Assembly: GCA_030681645.1 (NCBI GenBank)
Contig: JAUXRX010000048.1
Coordinates: 38,235 to 102,234 of the forward strand
Direction of reading: 5' to 3'
Source of the DNA: Archangium sp.
Lineage (GTDB): Bacteria; Myxococcota; Myxococcia; Myxococcales; Myxococcaceae
Length of the DNA stretch: 64,000 nucleotides
The notes beneath the pieces were generated by a model. That model ran no database searches, was not told the origin of the DNA, and was given only the letters and a program-made list of their open reading frames with translations. The translations under genes were made by a program, and so were the position numbers. Positions 7,853-16,034 of this stretch are shown here, one piece after another; position 1 is the first letter of the stretch, and each line of letters begins with the position of its first letter.

Positions 7853-8856
7853 GCCGAGTCGACGACGATCGCGACGCGGCGCGGGTTGCAGCCCGACTCG
7901 CCGAAGCGAAACGAACCGAAGAAGGTCAGAAGAGCAAGAAGGCCGCCGAGAACAACGCGTTCTCGAAGCTGGTGCAGGGCCAGAAGAAGGAAGCCCAGGT
8001 CAAGCAGGAGGGCAACCTCGCGCGCAGCGCCATCGCCCAGCTGCTGGAGGCCGCGGAGGCCGGCCACGCGGACGAGGCCAAGCACCTCGAGCAGGGGACG
8101 CAGGGCACGCAGCAGGAGAGCGCCTTCAAGTCGAAGCTGGGCGCCAAGGGCCAGGAACAGAAGGTTCAGCAGAACAGCCGGTCCGACGGCAAGCAGATGG
8201 AGCAGGTCAAGGAGCAGGGCGGGCAGGAGCTCTCGCAGACCGCCAGCAGCCGCGGCGCCGATCAGGCGGGCAACGCGAAGGCCGCGCAGGGCCGCAGCGG
8301 CGACGCCAAGGTGTCGCGCGAGCGCCTCGAGGAGCGCAAGGAAGCCGGCGAGTCGAGCAGCAGCAGCGCCACGAGCGGCGCGGCGGGGGCTTCGGCGAAG
8401 GGCGAGAAGGGCGACATCAAGGCCGACGCCGACAAGGGCGGCGGCCAGCAGGGCGGAGGGAAGGACAAGGACGGGGGCGGCGCCGCCGCGGCGAACCCCG
8501 GCTTCCGCTTCAACCCCGCGCTGATGGCGCCGATGTCGGTGGCGAAGGCGAAGGAGGCCTCGGGTTCCGAGCGGCTGCGCAAGGTGGCCAACGAGCTGGC
8601 GCAGAAGATCGTCGAGAACGTGCGCATCGGCACCAACGCCATGGGCAAGACGGAGTTCCAGATCGATCTCAAGGGCGACGTGCTCTCGGGCCTCTCGGTG
8701 AAGGTCTCGGCGAAGAACGGGAAGATCTCGGCGGTCTTCTCGGGGTCCGACAAGGACGTGCTCAAGATGATCGAAGAGCAGGGTGAGGCGCTCAAGGCGG
8801 CGCTCGGCGCGCGTGGGCTCACGCTCGAGGACTTCAAGACCGAGGCCCGCGGGTGA
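7849..8856 (+). CDS. sctP: T3SS length-control protein SctP (FliK-like)
   Basis: The 335-residue protein has a disordered, Gln/Lys/Gly/Ser-rich N-terminal two-thirds. Residues 240-335 form a compact domain (KTEFQIDLKGDVLSGLSVKV, then KDVLKMIEEQGEALKAALGARG) that follows the FliK/Flg_hook substrate-switching domain. FliK/SctP proteins measure hook or needle length and switch export specificity through SctU. A length-control protein implies that some polymer is assembled. The start overlaps the end of sctO (ATGA) and the end overlaps the GTG of sctQ. Confidence 0.75.
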   Translation: MSRVDDDRDAARVAARLAEAKRTEEGQKSKKAAENNAFSKLVQGQKKEAQVKQEGNLARSAIAQLLEAAEAGHADEAKHLEQGTQGTQQESAFKSKLGAKGQEQKVQQNSRSDGKQMEQVKEQGGQELSQTASSRGADQAGNAKAAQGRSGDAKVSRERLEERKEAGESSSSSATSGAAGASAKGEKGDIKADADKGGGQQGGGKDKDGGGAAAANPGFRFNPALMAPMSVAKAKEASGSERLRKVANELAQKIVENVRIGTNAMGKTEFQIDLKGDVLSGLSVKVSAKNGKISAVFSGSDKDVLKMIEEQGEALKAALGARGLTLEDFKTEARG

Positions 8857-10214
8857 GTTCGAGGACCACGGGCAAGTCGCCCGAGACCACGATGATGATC
8901 AAGGCGCCCACGTTCGCCAAGTCGGGGCGCGCGTGGAGGCCCTTCGTGTTCAACAACCTCGAGAAGGTCAGCAAGCGGCACGCGCAGCTGGTCAAGAACC
9001 TCGAGTGGATGTTGCCCAACGTGCGCTCGACCGGGGAGGTCTCGAGCTCGGTGCGCAAGCGCCTGCAGGAGATGCTCGAGGAAGAGGTCTCGCTGCACGC
9101 CGACTACGTGCACGTGGTGCCGATGTCGCAGCTGCAGCACTACATCGGCGAGACGACCTTCCTCGCGGTGCTCGCGCCCCAGCCCAACAAGACGCGCGGC
9201 CTGCTCGAGGTCGAGCTGGGCCTGGCCCACCACGCCATCGACATGTTGCTGGGCGGCGCGGGTGAGACGGTGGCGCTGCGCCCGCTGACCGACATCGAAG
9301 AGGGCGTGATGACCTACGTCATCATCGAGACGCTCAAGGCGCTCTCGCCCTCGCTCGACCCGTCGATCCCCAAGCTGCGGATCGAGGGCGTGGTGCGCGG
9401 CTTCGAAGAGATCCAGGGCCTCATTCCCGAGACCGAGAACCTGGCGATCGTGCAGCTCAAGGCCGTGTTCGGCAGCCACACCGGCTACGTGCGCCTGGTG
9501 ATCCCCGAAGAGGTGCTGGCCACGGCGAACCCGCCGGCCGACGCCGCCGTGCGCCGCGCCCGCCGCGCCTCTGACGCGCAGGCCCACCTCACGCGCCTGC
9601 GCAACGTGAAGACCTGGGTGCGCGCCGAGATCGGCAACGTCGAGATCTCCGCGGCCGAGCTGTCCCAGCTGCGAGAGCGCGACGTGGTGCTGGTGGACAC
9701 GCTCAGCGCCCGGCCGGACCAGGGGCAGGGGGGGACGGCGAAGCTCAAGGTGGGCTACGGGCGCGCCGGCCACCTCGACGCCGAGATCATCGCCGAGGGC
9801 GGCCGGTTTCAGGCGAAAGTGACGGGTATCAGCGTGGGGGGGCCTCCGCCTCCCGGCGCGGGGGAAGATTCGCCCGAAGAGCCCGCGGCCGATGGTGAGG
9901 CCGGGGCCGATGAAGACGCTGACGAGTCGACAACACCTGGTGCGGTTCGAGGGAGAAACGACGTGGAAGATGCCCAGGGCGCCGGTGGCGCCGACCTGAT
10001 GAACGACATCCCCCTGCAGATCGCGGTCGAGCTGGGCCGCGTGTCGACGACCGCCGAAGAGGTGGTGGCCCTCAAGGTCGGCCACGTCTTCGACCTGAAC
10101 CGCGTGGCCGGTGAGCCGCTCGATCTGTCGGTCAACGGCAAGGTGGTGGCGCGGGGTGAGCTCGTCGAGATCGACGGCAACCTCGGCATCCGGATCCTCT
10201 CGCTCGCAGGGTGA
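8853..10214 (+). CDS. sctQ: T3SS C-ring protein SctQ (FliM/FliN-like)
   Basis: The 453-residue protein starts at a GTG overlapping the sctP stop. Residues 30-230 resemble the FliM N-terminal and middle domains, including LGLAHHAIDMLLGGAGE and the long helix TDIEEGVMTYVIIETLKAL. Two SPOA domains follow: about 250-330, and 385-453 with NDIPLQIAVELGRVSTTAEE and VARGELVEIDGNLGIRIL. A Pro/Glu/Asp-rich linker separates them. SctQ forms the cytoplasmic sorting platform or C-ring. FliM-like and FliN-like functions are fused here. An in-frame internal start can produce the last SPOA domain alone. Confidence 0.9.
   Translation: MSSRTTGKSPETTMMIKAPTFAKSGRAWRPFVFNNLEKVSKRHAQLVKNLEWMLPNVRSTGEVSSSVRKRLQEMLEEEVSLHADYVHVVPMSQLQHYIGETTFLAVLAPQPNKTRGLLEVELGLAHHAIDMLLGGAGETVALRPLTDIEEGVMTYVIIETLKALSPSLDPSIPKLRIEGVVRGFEEIQGLIPETENLAIVQLKAVFGSHTGYVRLVIPEEVLATANPPADAAVRRARRASDAQAHLTRLRNVKTWVRAEIGNVEISAAELSQLRERDVVLVDTLSARPDQGQGGTAKLKVGYGRAGHLDAEIIAEGGRFQAKVTGISVGGPPPPGAGEDSPEEPAADGEAGADEDADESTTPGAVRGRNDVEDAQGAGGADLMNDIPLQIAVELGRVSTTAEEVVALKVGHVFDLNRVAGEPLDLSVNGKVVARGELVEIDGNLGIRILSLAG
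9963..10214 (+). CDS. Probable internal translation product SctQ-C (FliN-like)
   Basis: Codon 371 of sctQ is GTG, preceded at 9949-9955 by GAGGGAG with a 7-base spacer. This is one of the best ribosome sites in the cluster. Starting here gives an 83-residue protein made of the second SPOA domain only. Yersinia YscQ and Salmonella SpaO are known to make such short forms from internal starts, and the short form is needed to build the platform. The site falls in the linker exactly before the domain. Production of the protein is inference. Confidence 0.6.
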   Translation: MEDAQGAGGADLMNDIPLQIAVELGRVSTTAEEVVALKVGHVFDLNRVAGEPLDLSVNGKVVARGELVEIDGNLGIRILSLAG

Positions 10215-10245
10215 CCGCGCGTCACGCGTCGGCTACCGTGCGCCC

Positions 10246-10821
10246 GTGCTTCGGTTGCCGGTCCTCCTCCTCTTCATCTCCCTGACGTCCGCCCCCGCAG
10301 CGCGGGCCGAGGAGCGCCCGCCCGAGCCCACCATCGTGGTGCCGGCGGCCGAGCCCTCGGCGCTTCCGCGCGACGAAGCAGGCCGGCTCGCGGAGCCCGA
10401 GATCCCGAAATCAGAGCCGCCCGACCTGGCCGCTGACGAGTTCAGCCTGGGGTGGACGCTGGTGAGGACGATGATCGTCCTGGCGATGGTGGTGGCGCTC
10501 GCCTACCTGACGCTCAACGTGGGGCTGCGGCGCCTGCTGGGCATTCGCGCGCCGGTGGGCACCTCGGTGGTGACGGTGCTCGAGCGCGTGGCGCTCGATC
10601 AGAAGCGCTCGTTGTTCGTGGTCGAGGCGGGCGGTGAGGTGTTGCTCATCGGCGGCGGCGAGAGCGCGCTCACCTTGATCACCAAGCTCGATCGGGCGGA
10701 GGTCGACAAGCTGAAGGCGTCGACTCCGGCCTCGCCGATTCAGTTGAGCCCCCTGCTGCGCAGGTTGCTGGGACGCAAGGATGCGCCCCCCACTGCGCCT
10801 GACCCTGGACAGACCCCGTGA
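10246..10821 (+). CDS. FliO-like export-gate assembly protein
   Basis: The 191-residue protein from GTG 10246 has a signal-peptide-like start (LPVLLLFISL, then AAR-A), a Pro/Glu-rich spacer, a transmembrane helix at about 78-98 and a small cytoplasmic beta domain (VVTVLERVALDQKRSLFVVE, EVLLIGGGESALTLI). This is the layout of FliO, which helps FliP/FliR assemble in flagella. The gene sits immediately before sctR, as fliO does before fliP. FliO is not a standard injectisome part. The stop overlaps the sctR start by 4 bases. Confidence 0.75.
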   Translation: MLRLPVLLLFISLTSAPAARAEERPPEPTIVVPAAEPSALPRDEAGRLAEPEIPKSEPPDLAADEFSLGWTLVRTMIVLAMVVALAYLTLNVGLRRLLGIRAPVGTSVVTVLERVALDQKRSLFVVEAGGEVLLIGGGESALTLITKLDRAEVDKLKASTPASPIQLSPLLRRLLGRKDAPPTAPDPGQTP

Positions 10822-11648
10822 CTGTGACTGAACGTCTCTCGACCCCGATGCGCCTGAAGTTGTGGGTGTTCTCCGCGGCGTTCCTGCTCACGCCCGCGCT
10901 CGCGTTGGCCCAGAAGAAGGGGCGGGGGGCGACGCCTCCGCCGGTCGACGTCGGCGACGTGCCGCTCTCGGGCGGCGACTCGTTCGCCAACAAGCCGCTG
11001 GTGCTGATGATGGCGCTGGCGGCGATGAGCCTGGCGCCCTTCGTGCTGTTGATGGTGACGAGCTTCGTGAAGATCTCGGTGGTGCTCTCGATCGTGCGCT
11101 CGGCGCTGGGCACCCAGCAGATACCCCCCACGCAGGTGATCACCGGGCTGGCGACGATCCTCACCGTCTACATCATGTCGCCGGTGGGCCAGGCGATGTT
11201 CCGGGCAGCCGACGCGACAGGCGTCACCCAGGAAGGGGGGTTGATGAGCGCGAAGACCGTCGACACCCTGGTGCAGGCGGCCAACCGGGCCAAGGAGCCC
11301 ATGCGTGACTTCCTGCTCAAGAAGATCACGCTCAAAGATCGAACGCTCTTCTACTCGCTGGCGCTCAAGCTGCGAAAACCCGAGGACCGCGTCGGCATCA
11401 GCGAGAAGGACTTCCTGGTGCTGGTGCCGTCGTTCGTGGTCTCCGAGCTGAAGGAGGCGTTCCAGATCGGGTTCATGTTGTTCCTGCCGTTCCTGGTGAT
11501 CGACATGGTGGTGGCGAACATCCTGCTCGCGCTGGGCATGCAGATGTTGTCGCCGACGACGATATCGATGCCCTTCAAGTTATTGCTCTTCGTGCTGGTG
11601 GACGGTTGGTACCTGATCGCGAAGGGCCTGGTCATCGGCTACCTCTGA
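10818..11648 (+). CDS. sctR: T3SS export gate protein SctR (FliP family)
   Basis: The 276-residue protein has an N-terminal signal peptide, then the FliP signature MSLAPFVLLMVTSFVKISVVL and IVRSALGTQQIPP, and two C-terminal hydrophobic segments (LFLPFLVIDMVVANILLALGM). SctR forms five of the subunits of the export-gate core. The GTG at 10818 couples to the fliO-like stop; ATG 10848 is an alternative that begins right at the signal peptide. Confidence 0.96.
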   Translation: MTVTERLSTPMRLKLWVFSAAFLLTPALALAQKKGRGATPPPVDVGDVPLSGGDSFANKPLVLMMALAAMSLAPFVLLMVTSFVKISVVLSIVRSALGTQQIPPTQVITGLATILTVYIMSPVGQAMFRAADATGVTQEGGLMSAKTVDTLVQAANRAKEPMRDFLLKKITLKDRTLFYSLALKLRKPEDRVGISEKDFLVLVPSFVVSELKEAFQIGFMLFLPFLVIDMVVANILLALGMQMLSPTTISMPFKLLLFVLVDGWYLIAKGLVIGYL

Positions 11649-11658
11649 GGGAGAGCGC

Positions 11659-11925
11659 ATGCATCAACTCACCAACGTCATTCAGCAGGCGCTGATCCTC
11701 GTGCTCGTGGTCTCGGGGCCGCCGATCATCCTGTCGTTGATCATCGGCTTCATGGTGTCCGTCTTCCAGGCGGCCACGCAGATCCAGGAGCAGACGCTCT
11801 CGTTCGCCCCCAAGCTGGTGGTGATCTTCGGGGTGCTGGGGCTGGCAGGCCCGTGGATGGGCTCGATGCTGCTGCGCTTCACCTTCAACATCTTCGACCG
11901 CTTCCCCATGCTGATCGGCCACTGA
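11659..11925 (+). CDS. sctS: T3SS export gate protein SctS (FliQ family)
   Basis: The 88-residue protein has two transmembrane hairpin helices: residues 12-36, with SGPPIILSLIIGFMVSVFQA, and 52-75. Between them is the family motif TQIQEQTLSFAPK. SctS packs around the SctR/SctT core of the export gate. A GAGGGAG site precedes the ATG. Confidence 0.96.
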   Translation: MHQLTNVIQQALILVLVVSGPPIILSLIIGFMVSVFQAATQIQEQTLSFAPKLVVIFGVLGLAGPWMGSMLLRFTFNIFDRFPMLIGH

Positions 11926-11929
11926 CGGC

Positions 11930-12769
11930 ATGGGCGCAGCCGAAGCACAGGAACTGGTCGCGGCGCTGAGGCACGAGCTGGGCATTCAGCTCGACTTCAC
12001 CCAGATCCTGCTCGCGTTCGCGTTGTTGATGGCGCGGGTGCTGCCGGTGGTGATCCTCACCCCGTTCCTCGGCGGCGAGACCGTGCCCCAGGAAGTGAAG
12101 ATGGGCCTGGGCGTGATGATCGGCATGGTGCTCTACCCGGTGCTGATCGCGCAGGTTCGGGAGATCCCCATCTCGGCGGTGCTGTTCATCGCGTTGATGC
12201 TCAAGGAGCTGTTCCTCGGGCTGACGCTCGCCTTCATCGTGGGCATGGTGTTCGACGCGGCGAACTCGGCAGGCAACCTGATCGACTCGATGTCGGGTAC
12301 GAACCAGGCGCAGCTGATGGTGCCGCAGATGGGCCAGAACGCGTCGCTGTTCTCGAACCTTCAGCTGCAGATGACGACGGTGCTCTTCCTCACCCTGGGC
12401 GGCCACCACATCGTCTTCCAGGTCTTCGGCGAGAGCCTGACGCAGATCCCCCTCGACCAGTACCCGCGCTTCAGCCACGGCACCTGGGGCTTCTTCGAGA
12501 CGATCCTGCGCATCTTCGGCGACATGGTGCGCATCGCGCTGGCGCTGGCGTCGCCGGTGCTGCTGGCGACCTTCATGGTCGACCTGGCGCTGGGCATGAT
12601 CAACCGCGTGGCGCCGCAGGTGCAGGTCTTCTTCGTGGCGATGCAGATCAAGCCGGTGGTCACGGTGCTGATCATGGTCAGCGCCATTCACCTCATCGTC
12701 GACCGGCTCATCGGCGAGTACGGCGTGATGCTGCGCTGGCTCAGGCGTGCCTTCGAGCTGCTCTCCTGA
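11930..12769 (+). CDS. sctT: T3SS export gate protein SctT (FliR family)
   Basis: The 279-residue protein is mostly hydrophobic, with FliR landmarks: an early MARVLPVVILTPFLGGETVP segment, FVVGMVFDAANSAGNLID-like middle helices, and a late ASPVLLATFMVDLALGMINR helix. FliR/SctT caps the export-gate pore with SctR and SctS. It begins 4 bases after sctS. Confidence 0.96.
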   Translation: MGAAEAQELVAALRHELGIQLDFTQILLAFALLMARVLPVVILTPFLGGETVPQEVKMGLGVMIGMVLYPVLIAQVREIPISAVLFIALMLKELFLGLTLAFIVGMVFDAANSAGNLIDSMSGTNQAQLMVPQMGQNASLFSNLQLQMTTVLFLTLGGHHIVFQVFGESLTQIPLDQYPRFSHGTWGFFETILRIFGDMVRIALALASPVLLATFMVDLALGMINRVAPQVQVFFVAMQIKPVVTVLIMVSAIHLIVDRLIGEYGVMLRWLRRAFELLS

Positions 12770-12778
12770 GGAGGCGAC

Positions 12779-13846
12779 GTGTCTGAGGGTGGAGACAAGA
12801 CAGAGGAACCGTCTCAAAAGAAGATCGACGATGCCCGCAAGCAGGGCAACGTCTGGAAGAGCAAGGACCTGTCGGGCGTCTTCGCCATGGCGGTGGCGAT
12901 GGCGGTGGTGGGGGGCACCTGGAGTTCCTTCGAGACGCGCATCAAGGAGCTGTTCCTCTTCGCGGTCGATCACATCGCCCACCCCGCAGACCTCGAGCTC
13001 GCCACCCGGCAGCTCATGGTGCTCGCGCTGCAGGACCTGCTGCTGACCTGCATCCCCATCGCGTTCGCCGCGGCGATCGCCGGCGGCCTGATGGAGTTCC
13101 TCCAGGTCGGCGCGCTGCTCGCGCTCGACGCGGTGATGCCGAAGTTCGAGAAGCTCAACCCGATCAGCGGCCTCAAGAACATGATCGGCAAGAAGCAGCT
13201 GGTCGAGCTGCTCAAGTCGATGTTCAAGCTCGCCGTCACCGGGTGGGTCGTCTACGGGGTGGTGCACGACGCGATGAAGCTGGTGGTGTCCACCATCAAC
13301 GGTGACGCGGCGATCACCATGATGGTGATGGGCGAGCTGGTGAACCGCATCGTCAAGCGGGTGGTGATGCTCTTCGTCGGCTTCGCCATCTTCGACGTCT
13401 GGTGGCAGCACAAGAGCTACATGAAGGACCAGATGATGTCGAAGGACGACGTGAAGAAGGAATACAAGGAATCGGAAGGCGACCCGCACCACAAGGCCAA
13501 GCGCAAGGAGCTGGCCCACGAGCTGCTCGAGAGCGCGCAGATGGACTCGGTGAAGGGCGCCGACGTGATCGTCACCAACCCCGACCACGTGGCGATCGCG
13601 CTCAAGTACGACAAGGCGCGCGACGGGGCCCCGCGCATCATCGCCAAGGGCATCGAGCTGAAGGCCGAGGGCATTCGCCAGCTGGCCCGGCAGTACGACG
13701 TGCCGCTGCTGCGCAACGTGCCGCTGGCGCACGCGCTGTTGCGCATCGAGGTGAACCAGGAGGTGCCCGAGGAGCTCTACGACGCGGTCGCCGAGGTGCT
13801 GAACTTCGTCTACCAGCTCAAGACGGGCGCGCCGACGGCTGGTTGA
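12779..13846 (+). CDS. sctU: T3SS switch protein SctU (FlhB/YscU family)
   Basis: The 355-residue protein starts at GTG after GAGGCGAC. The N-terminal EEPSQKKIDDARKQGNV segment, four transmembrane helices (about 30-210) and the cytoplasmic autoprotease domain are all present. The cleavage motif reads NPDH at residues 267-270, where most FlhB/YscU proteins have NPTH. Asn and Pro are kept, so self-cleavage is expected. SctU switches substrate class when SctP signals completion. Its C-terminal domain is closely copied in the small gene at 14783-15058. Confidence 0.96.
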   Translation: MSEGGDKTEEPSQKKIDDARKQGNVWKSKDLSGVFAMAVAMAVVGGTWSSFETRIKELFLFAVDHIAHPADLELATRQLMVLALQDLLLTCIPIAFAAAIAGGLMEFLQVGALLALDAVMPKFEKLNPISGLKNMIGKKQLVELLKSMFKLAVTGWVVYGVVHDAMKLVVSTINGDAAITMMVMGELVNRIVKRVVMLFVGFAIFDVWWQHKSYMKDQMMSKDDVKKEYKESEGDPHHKAKRKELAHELLESAQMDSVKGADVIVTNPDHVAIALKYDKARDGAPRIIAKGIELKAEGIRQLARQYDVPLLRNVPLAHALLRIEVNQEVPEELYDAVAEVLNFVYQLKTGAPTAG

Positions 13847-13878
13847 CACCCTCGCGGGGCATCGACTCAGATGAATCG

Positions 13879-14769
13879 ATGGCTCCTCGGTCGGTGGATT
13901 CGGCTCACCTCGACGAGGTGTGTGCCGTGCTTCGCGCGGGAGGCATGCCGCTGCTGAGCGCGCTGGCCCTGCACGACCGGCTGGAGTCGGGCGAGCTGCG
14001 CGGCCTCATCACCCGTTCGGATGACGGCGTGGCCGCCACGGTGGTGAACGAGCGGGGCGCCTGGCGCCAGTTGGTGGCGGCCCATGGCCCTGAAGCGACG
14101 CTGCTCCTGGCGCTGGCCGAGCTGCGGGAGACTTCGGACGCGCTGATCTGGGACGAGGAGGCGCTGCAGGTGGACGGGGCCCGGCTGGACGAGCTGGGCT
14201 ACCGGCTGCTGCTGCGCCAGGTCTTCACCCAGGAGCTCTCGCGCGTGCCGCTCGACGAGCCCCAGACCGCTGGCCTCGAGATATGCCCATTGGAAGAGCC
14301 GGTGCGCGCCGACGCGCGGAGCCTCTTCGCGCGCACCCACGCCATGAGCGTGGAAGGGCTCTACGCCACGCTGCCAGACCCGCCCACGCTCGAGCGCTGC
14401 GGGGCGGCCTTCGACGAGTACCTGGCGGGCGGGCAGGGGAAGGTGGTGCCGGCGGCGTGCGTGGTGATTCGCAACGGCCCGCGCGTGGTGGGGGTGATCT
14501 GCTGCGCCGCCACCGAGACCTCGGGCACGGGGATCCTCCTTGGCCTGGCGGTGGACCCCTCGGAGCGCGGCCGGGGGCTCTCGCGGGTGCTGGTGCGGCG
14601 TGCGCAGCGCGGGCTCAAGGCCAGCGGCTTCGCGCGCATGCTCTTCCTCACCACCGACCGCAACACCCCGGTGCACCGCCTGTTCACCCTCGACGAGATC
14701 ATCGACACCGAAACCTCGCCGGCTCGCCTGTGGCTGAGGGAGCCGCCGCCGTCGCTTCGGCCGAGGTAA
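13879..14769 (+). CDS. GNAT-family N-acetyltransferase in the T3SS cluster
   Basis: The 296-residue protein has an unrecognised N-terminal half of 130-140 residues. Its C-terminal GNAT domain (about 140-280) shows VVGVICCAATETSG, then LGLAVDPSERGRGLSRVLVR, the acetyl-CoA pyrophosphate-binding loop (R/Q-x-x-G-x-G/A type) with preceding beta strand. It probably acetylates a protein or small molecule. It lies between sctU and the FlhB C-terminal paralogue with little space on either side, so it is likely co-transcribed with the apparatus. The substrate is unknown; an exported or apparatus protein is an attractive guess. Confidence 0.75.
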   Translation: MAPRSVDSAHLDEVCAVLRAGGMPLLSALALHDRLESGELRGLITRSDDGVAATVVNERGAWRQLVAAHGPEATLLLALAELRETSDALIWDEEALQVDGARLDELGYRLLLRQVFTQELSRVPLDEPQTAGLEICPLEEPVRADARSLFARTHAMSVEGLYATLPDPPTLERCGAAFDEYLAGGQGKVVPAACVVIRNGPRVVGVICCAATETSGTGILLGLAVDPSERGRGLSRVLVRRAQRGLKASGFARMLFLTTDRNTPVHRLFTLDEIIDTETSPARLWLREPPPSLRPR

Positions 14770-14782
14770 GAAGGAGATCACC

Positions 14783-15058
14783 ATGGCCGAAGACGCCGAC
14801 ATCGCCATCGCGCTCAAGTACGATCGCGAGAAGGACAACGCCCCGCGGGTGATCGCCAAGGGCATGCGGCTCAAGGCCGAGAAGATCCGCGAGATCGCCA
14901 AGCAGTACGGCGTGCCCTTCATGAAGAACACCACGCTGGCCGGTGCGCTCTACCGCGTCGACGTGGGGCAGGAAGTGCCCGAGGAGTTGTATGACGCGGT
15001 CGCCGAGGTGCTGAACTTCGTGAACGCACTGCAGCAGCAAGCCGGCAACAAGAAGTAA
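14783..15058 (+). CDS. Stand-alone FlhB/SctU C-terminal domain (FlhX-like)
   Basis: The 91-residue protein corresponds to the part of SctU that follows its NPDH cleavage site. Both read IALKYD, then apR-IIAKG/VIAKG, QYxVP and VPEELYDAVAEVLNF. Transmembrane helices and the NPxH motif are absent, so it is a ready-made equivalent of the cleaved domain. Similar soluble paralogues (FlhX/YlqH type) occur beside flagellar flhB in some bacteria and can support export. AAGGAG lies 6 bases before the ATG. Confidence 0.85.
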   Translation: MAEDADIAIALKYDREKDNAPRVIAKGMRLKAEKIREIAKQYGVPFMKNTTLAGALYRVDVGQEVPEELYDAVAEVLNFVNALQQQAGNKK

Positions 15059-15071
15059 GGAGTGAGCTGAC

Positions 15072-15551
15072 ATGGCGAAGATTGGACAACCGCAGACGCG
15101 CGCGCCGGCCTGGCCCTGGGGTGGGCCGCAAGGCGTTCGCGAGAAGCTCGTCAACAAGGCGCAGCTCGATCGGAAGAACGTCCGCAAGAAGGGTGACCCG
15201 AAGAACCCGGCGCTCGCCTCGACCGCGCTGCTCGATTCCATCGGCCCCGCCAGCTCGGCCGAGGAGATCCGGCTGCCGATGCCGCCTTCCCCCGCGGGGC
15301 ATGACTCCGACGTCGAGGGTTACCTCGATCGCGGGCCGCTCAACACGGTCGCCGAGCGCCTGGCCGAGGCGAACCAGGAAGCGATGCAGCGGGGCCTGGG
15401 CGCGATTCGCGCGCCGGCCGATCGCGTGGAGCGCCTCAAGTCACTGCTGGCGCGCGAGTCGTCGATGCTCGAGCTGGTGGGCACGGTGAGCAACGACATG
15501 GCCGAGATCGAACGGCGCCGCCGCGAAGAGACCATCGAGGAGGGGTACTAG
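15072..15551 (+). CDS. Uncharacterised T3SS-cluster protein
   Basis: The 159-residue protein has a basic, Pro-rich N-terminal half (PAWPWGGPQG, many Lys) and a helical, charged C-terminal half from about residue 95. It has no signal peptide or transmembrane helix. I do not recognise the family. It lies between the FlhX-like gene and a SycD-like chaperone whose ATG directly follows its TAG, so it is probably co-translated with the chaperone and could be its client or an export regulator. Confidence 0.6.
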   Translation: MAKIGQPQTRAPAWPWGGPQGVREKLVNKAQLDRKNVRKKGDPKNPALASTALLDSIGPASSAEEIRLPMPPSPAGHDSDVEGYLDRGPLNTVAERLAEANQEAMQRGLGAIRAPADRVERLKSLLARESSMLELVGTVSNDMAEIERRRREETIEEGY

Positions 15552-16004
15552 ATGGCCGACGACCCGGGGCTGGCCCAGCGGCTCCAGAAGTGGGCCGACG
15601 GCAAGGCGACCCTCAAGGACGTGCGCGGGTATACGAATGAGGAACTCTACTCAATCGCGCGCACGGGTTACTACTTCTACTACCAGGGCAAGGTGAACGA
15701 GGCGCGCACGGTGTTTCAGGGCCTGTACGCCATCAACCCGATGGACCCGTACTTCGCCAAGGCGCTGGGCGTGGTGGAGATGGCGGCCGGAAACCCGTCA
15801 GGGGCGGTGGCGGCCTACGACGTGGCGCTCAAGATCGCGCCTCAGGACGCCGGGGCCTACCTGGGGCGGGCCGAGGTGAAGCTGCTGCAGGGTCAGAAGG
15901 TGCAGGCGATGGACGATCTGCGCCGGGCCCTGCAGTACTCGAAGCCCGAATCACCTGAAAACACTAAGGTATCTGCGCTGATCACCGTTCTCTCAAAAAA
16001 ATAG
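15552..16004 (+). CDS. SycD/LcrH-like TPR chaperone
   Basis: The 150-residue protein has three TPR units at about 30-135 in the arrangement of class II T3SS chaperones: IARTGYYFYYQGKVNEARTV, DPYFAKALGVVEMAAGNPS, and GAYLGRAEVKLLQGQKVQA. Such proteins hold hydrophobic translocators soluble before export. The next gene encodes an amphipathic, Ala/Leu-rich protein suited to being the client. The start codon follows the previous stop with no gap. Confidence 0.75.
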   Translation: MADDPGLAQRLQKWADGKATLKDVRGYTNEELYSIARTGYYFYYQGKVNEARTVFQGLYAINPMDPYFAKALGVVEMAAGNPSGAVAAYDVALKIAPQDAGAYLGRAEVKLLQGQKVQAMDDLRRALQYSKPESPENTKVSALITVLSKK

Positions 16005-16034
16005 AAATCATCAGGAAACTGCTGGGCCCCAGAC

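Noticed and set aside
11885..13849. Long antisense frame (654 codons) opposite sctT and sctU
   Set aside because: Composition is His/Leu/Arg/Glu-rich as expected for the complement of hydrophobic coding sequence; the + strand genes are certain.
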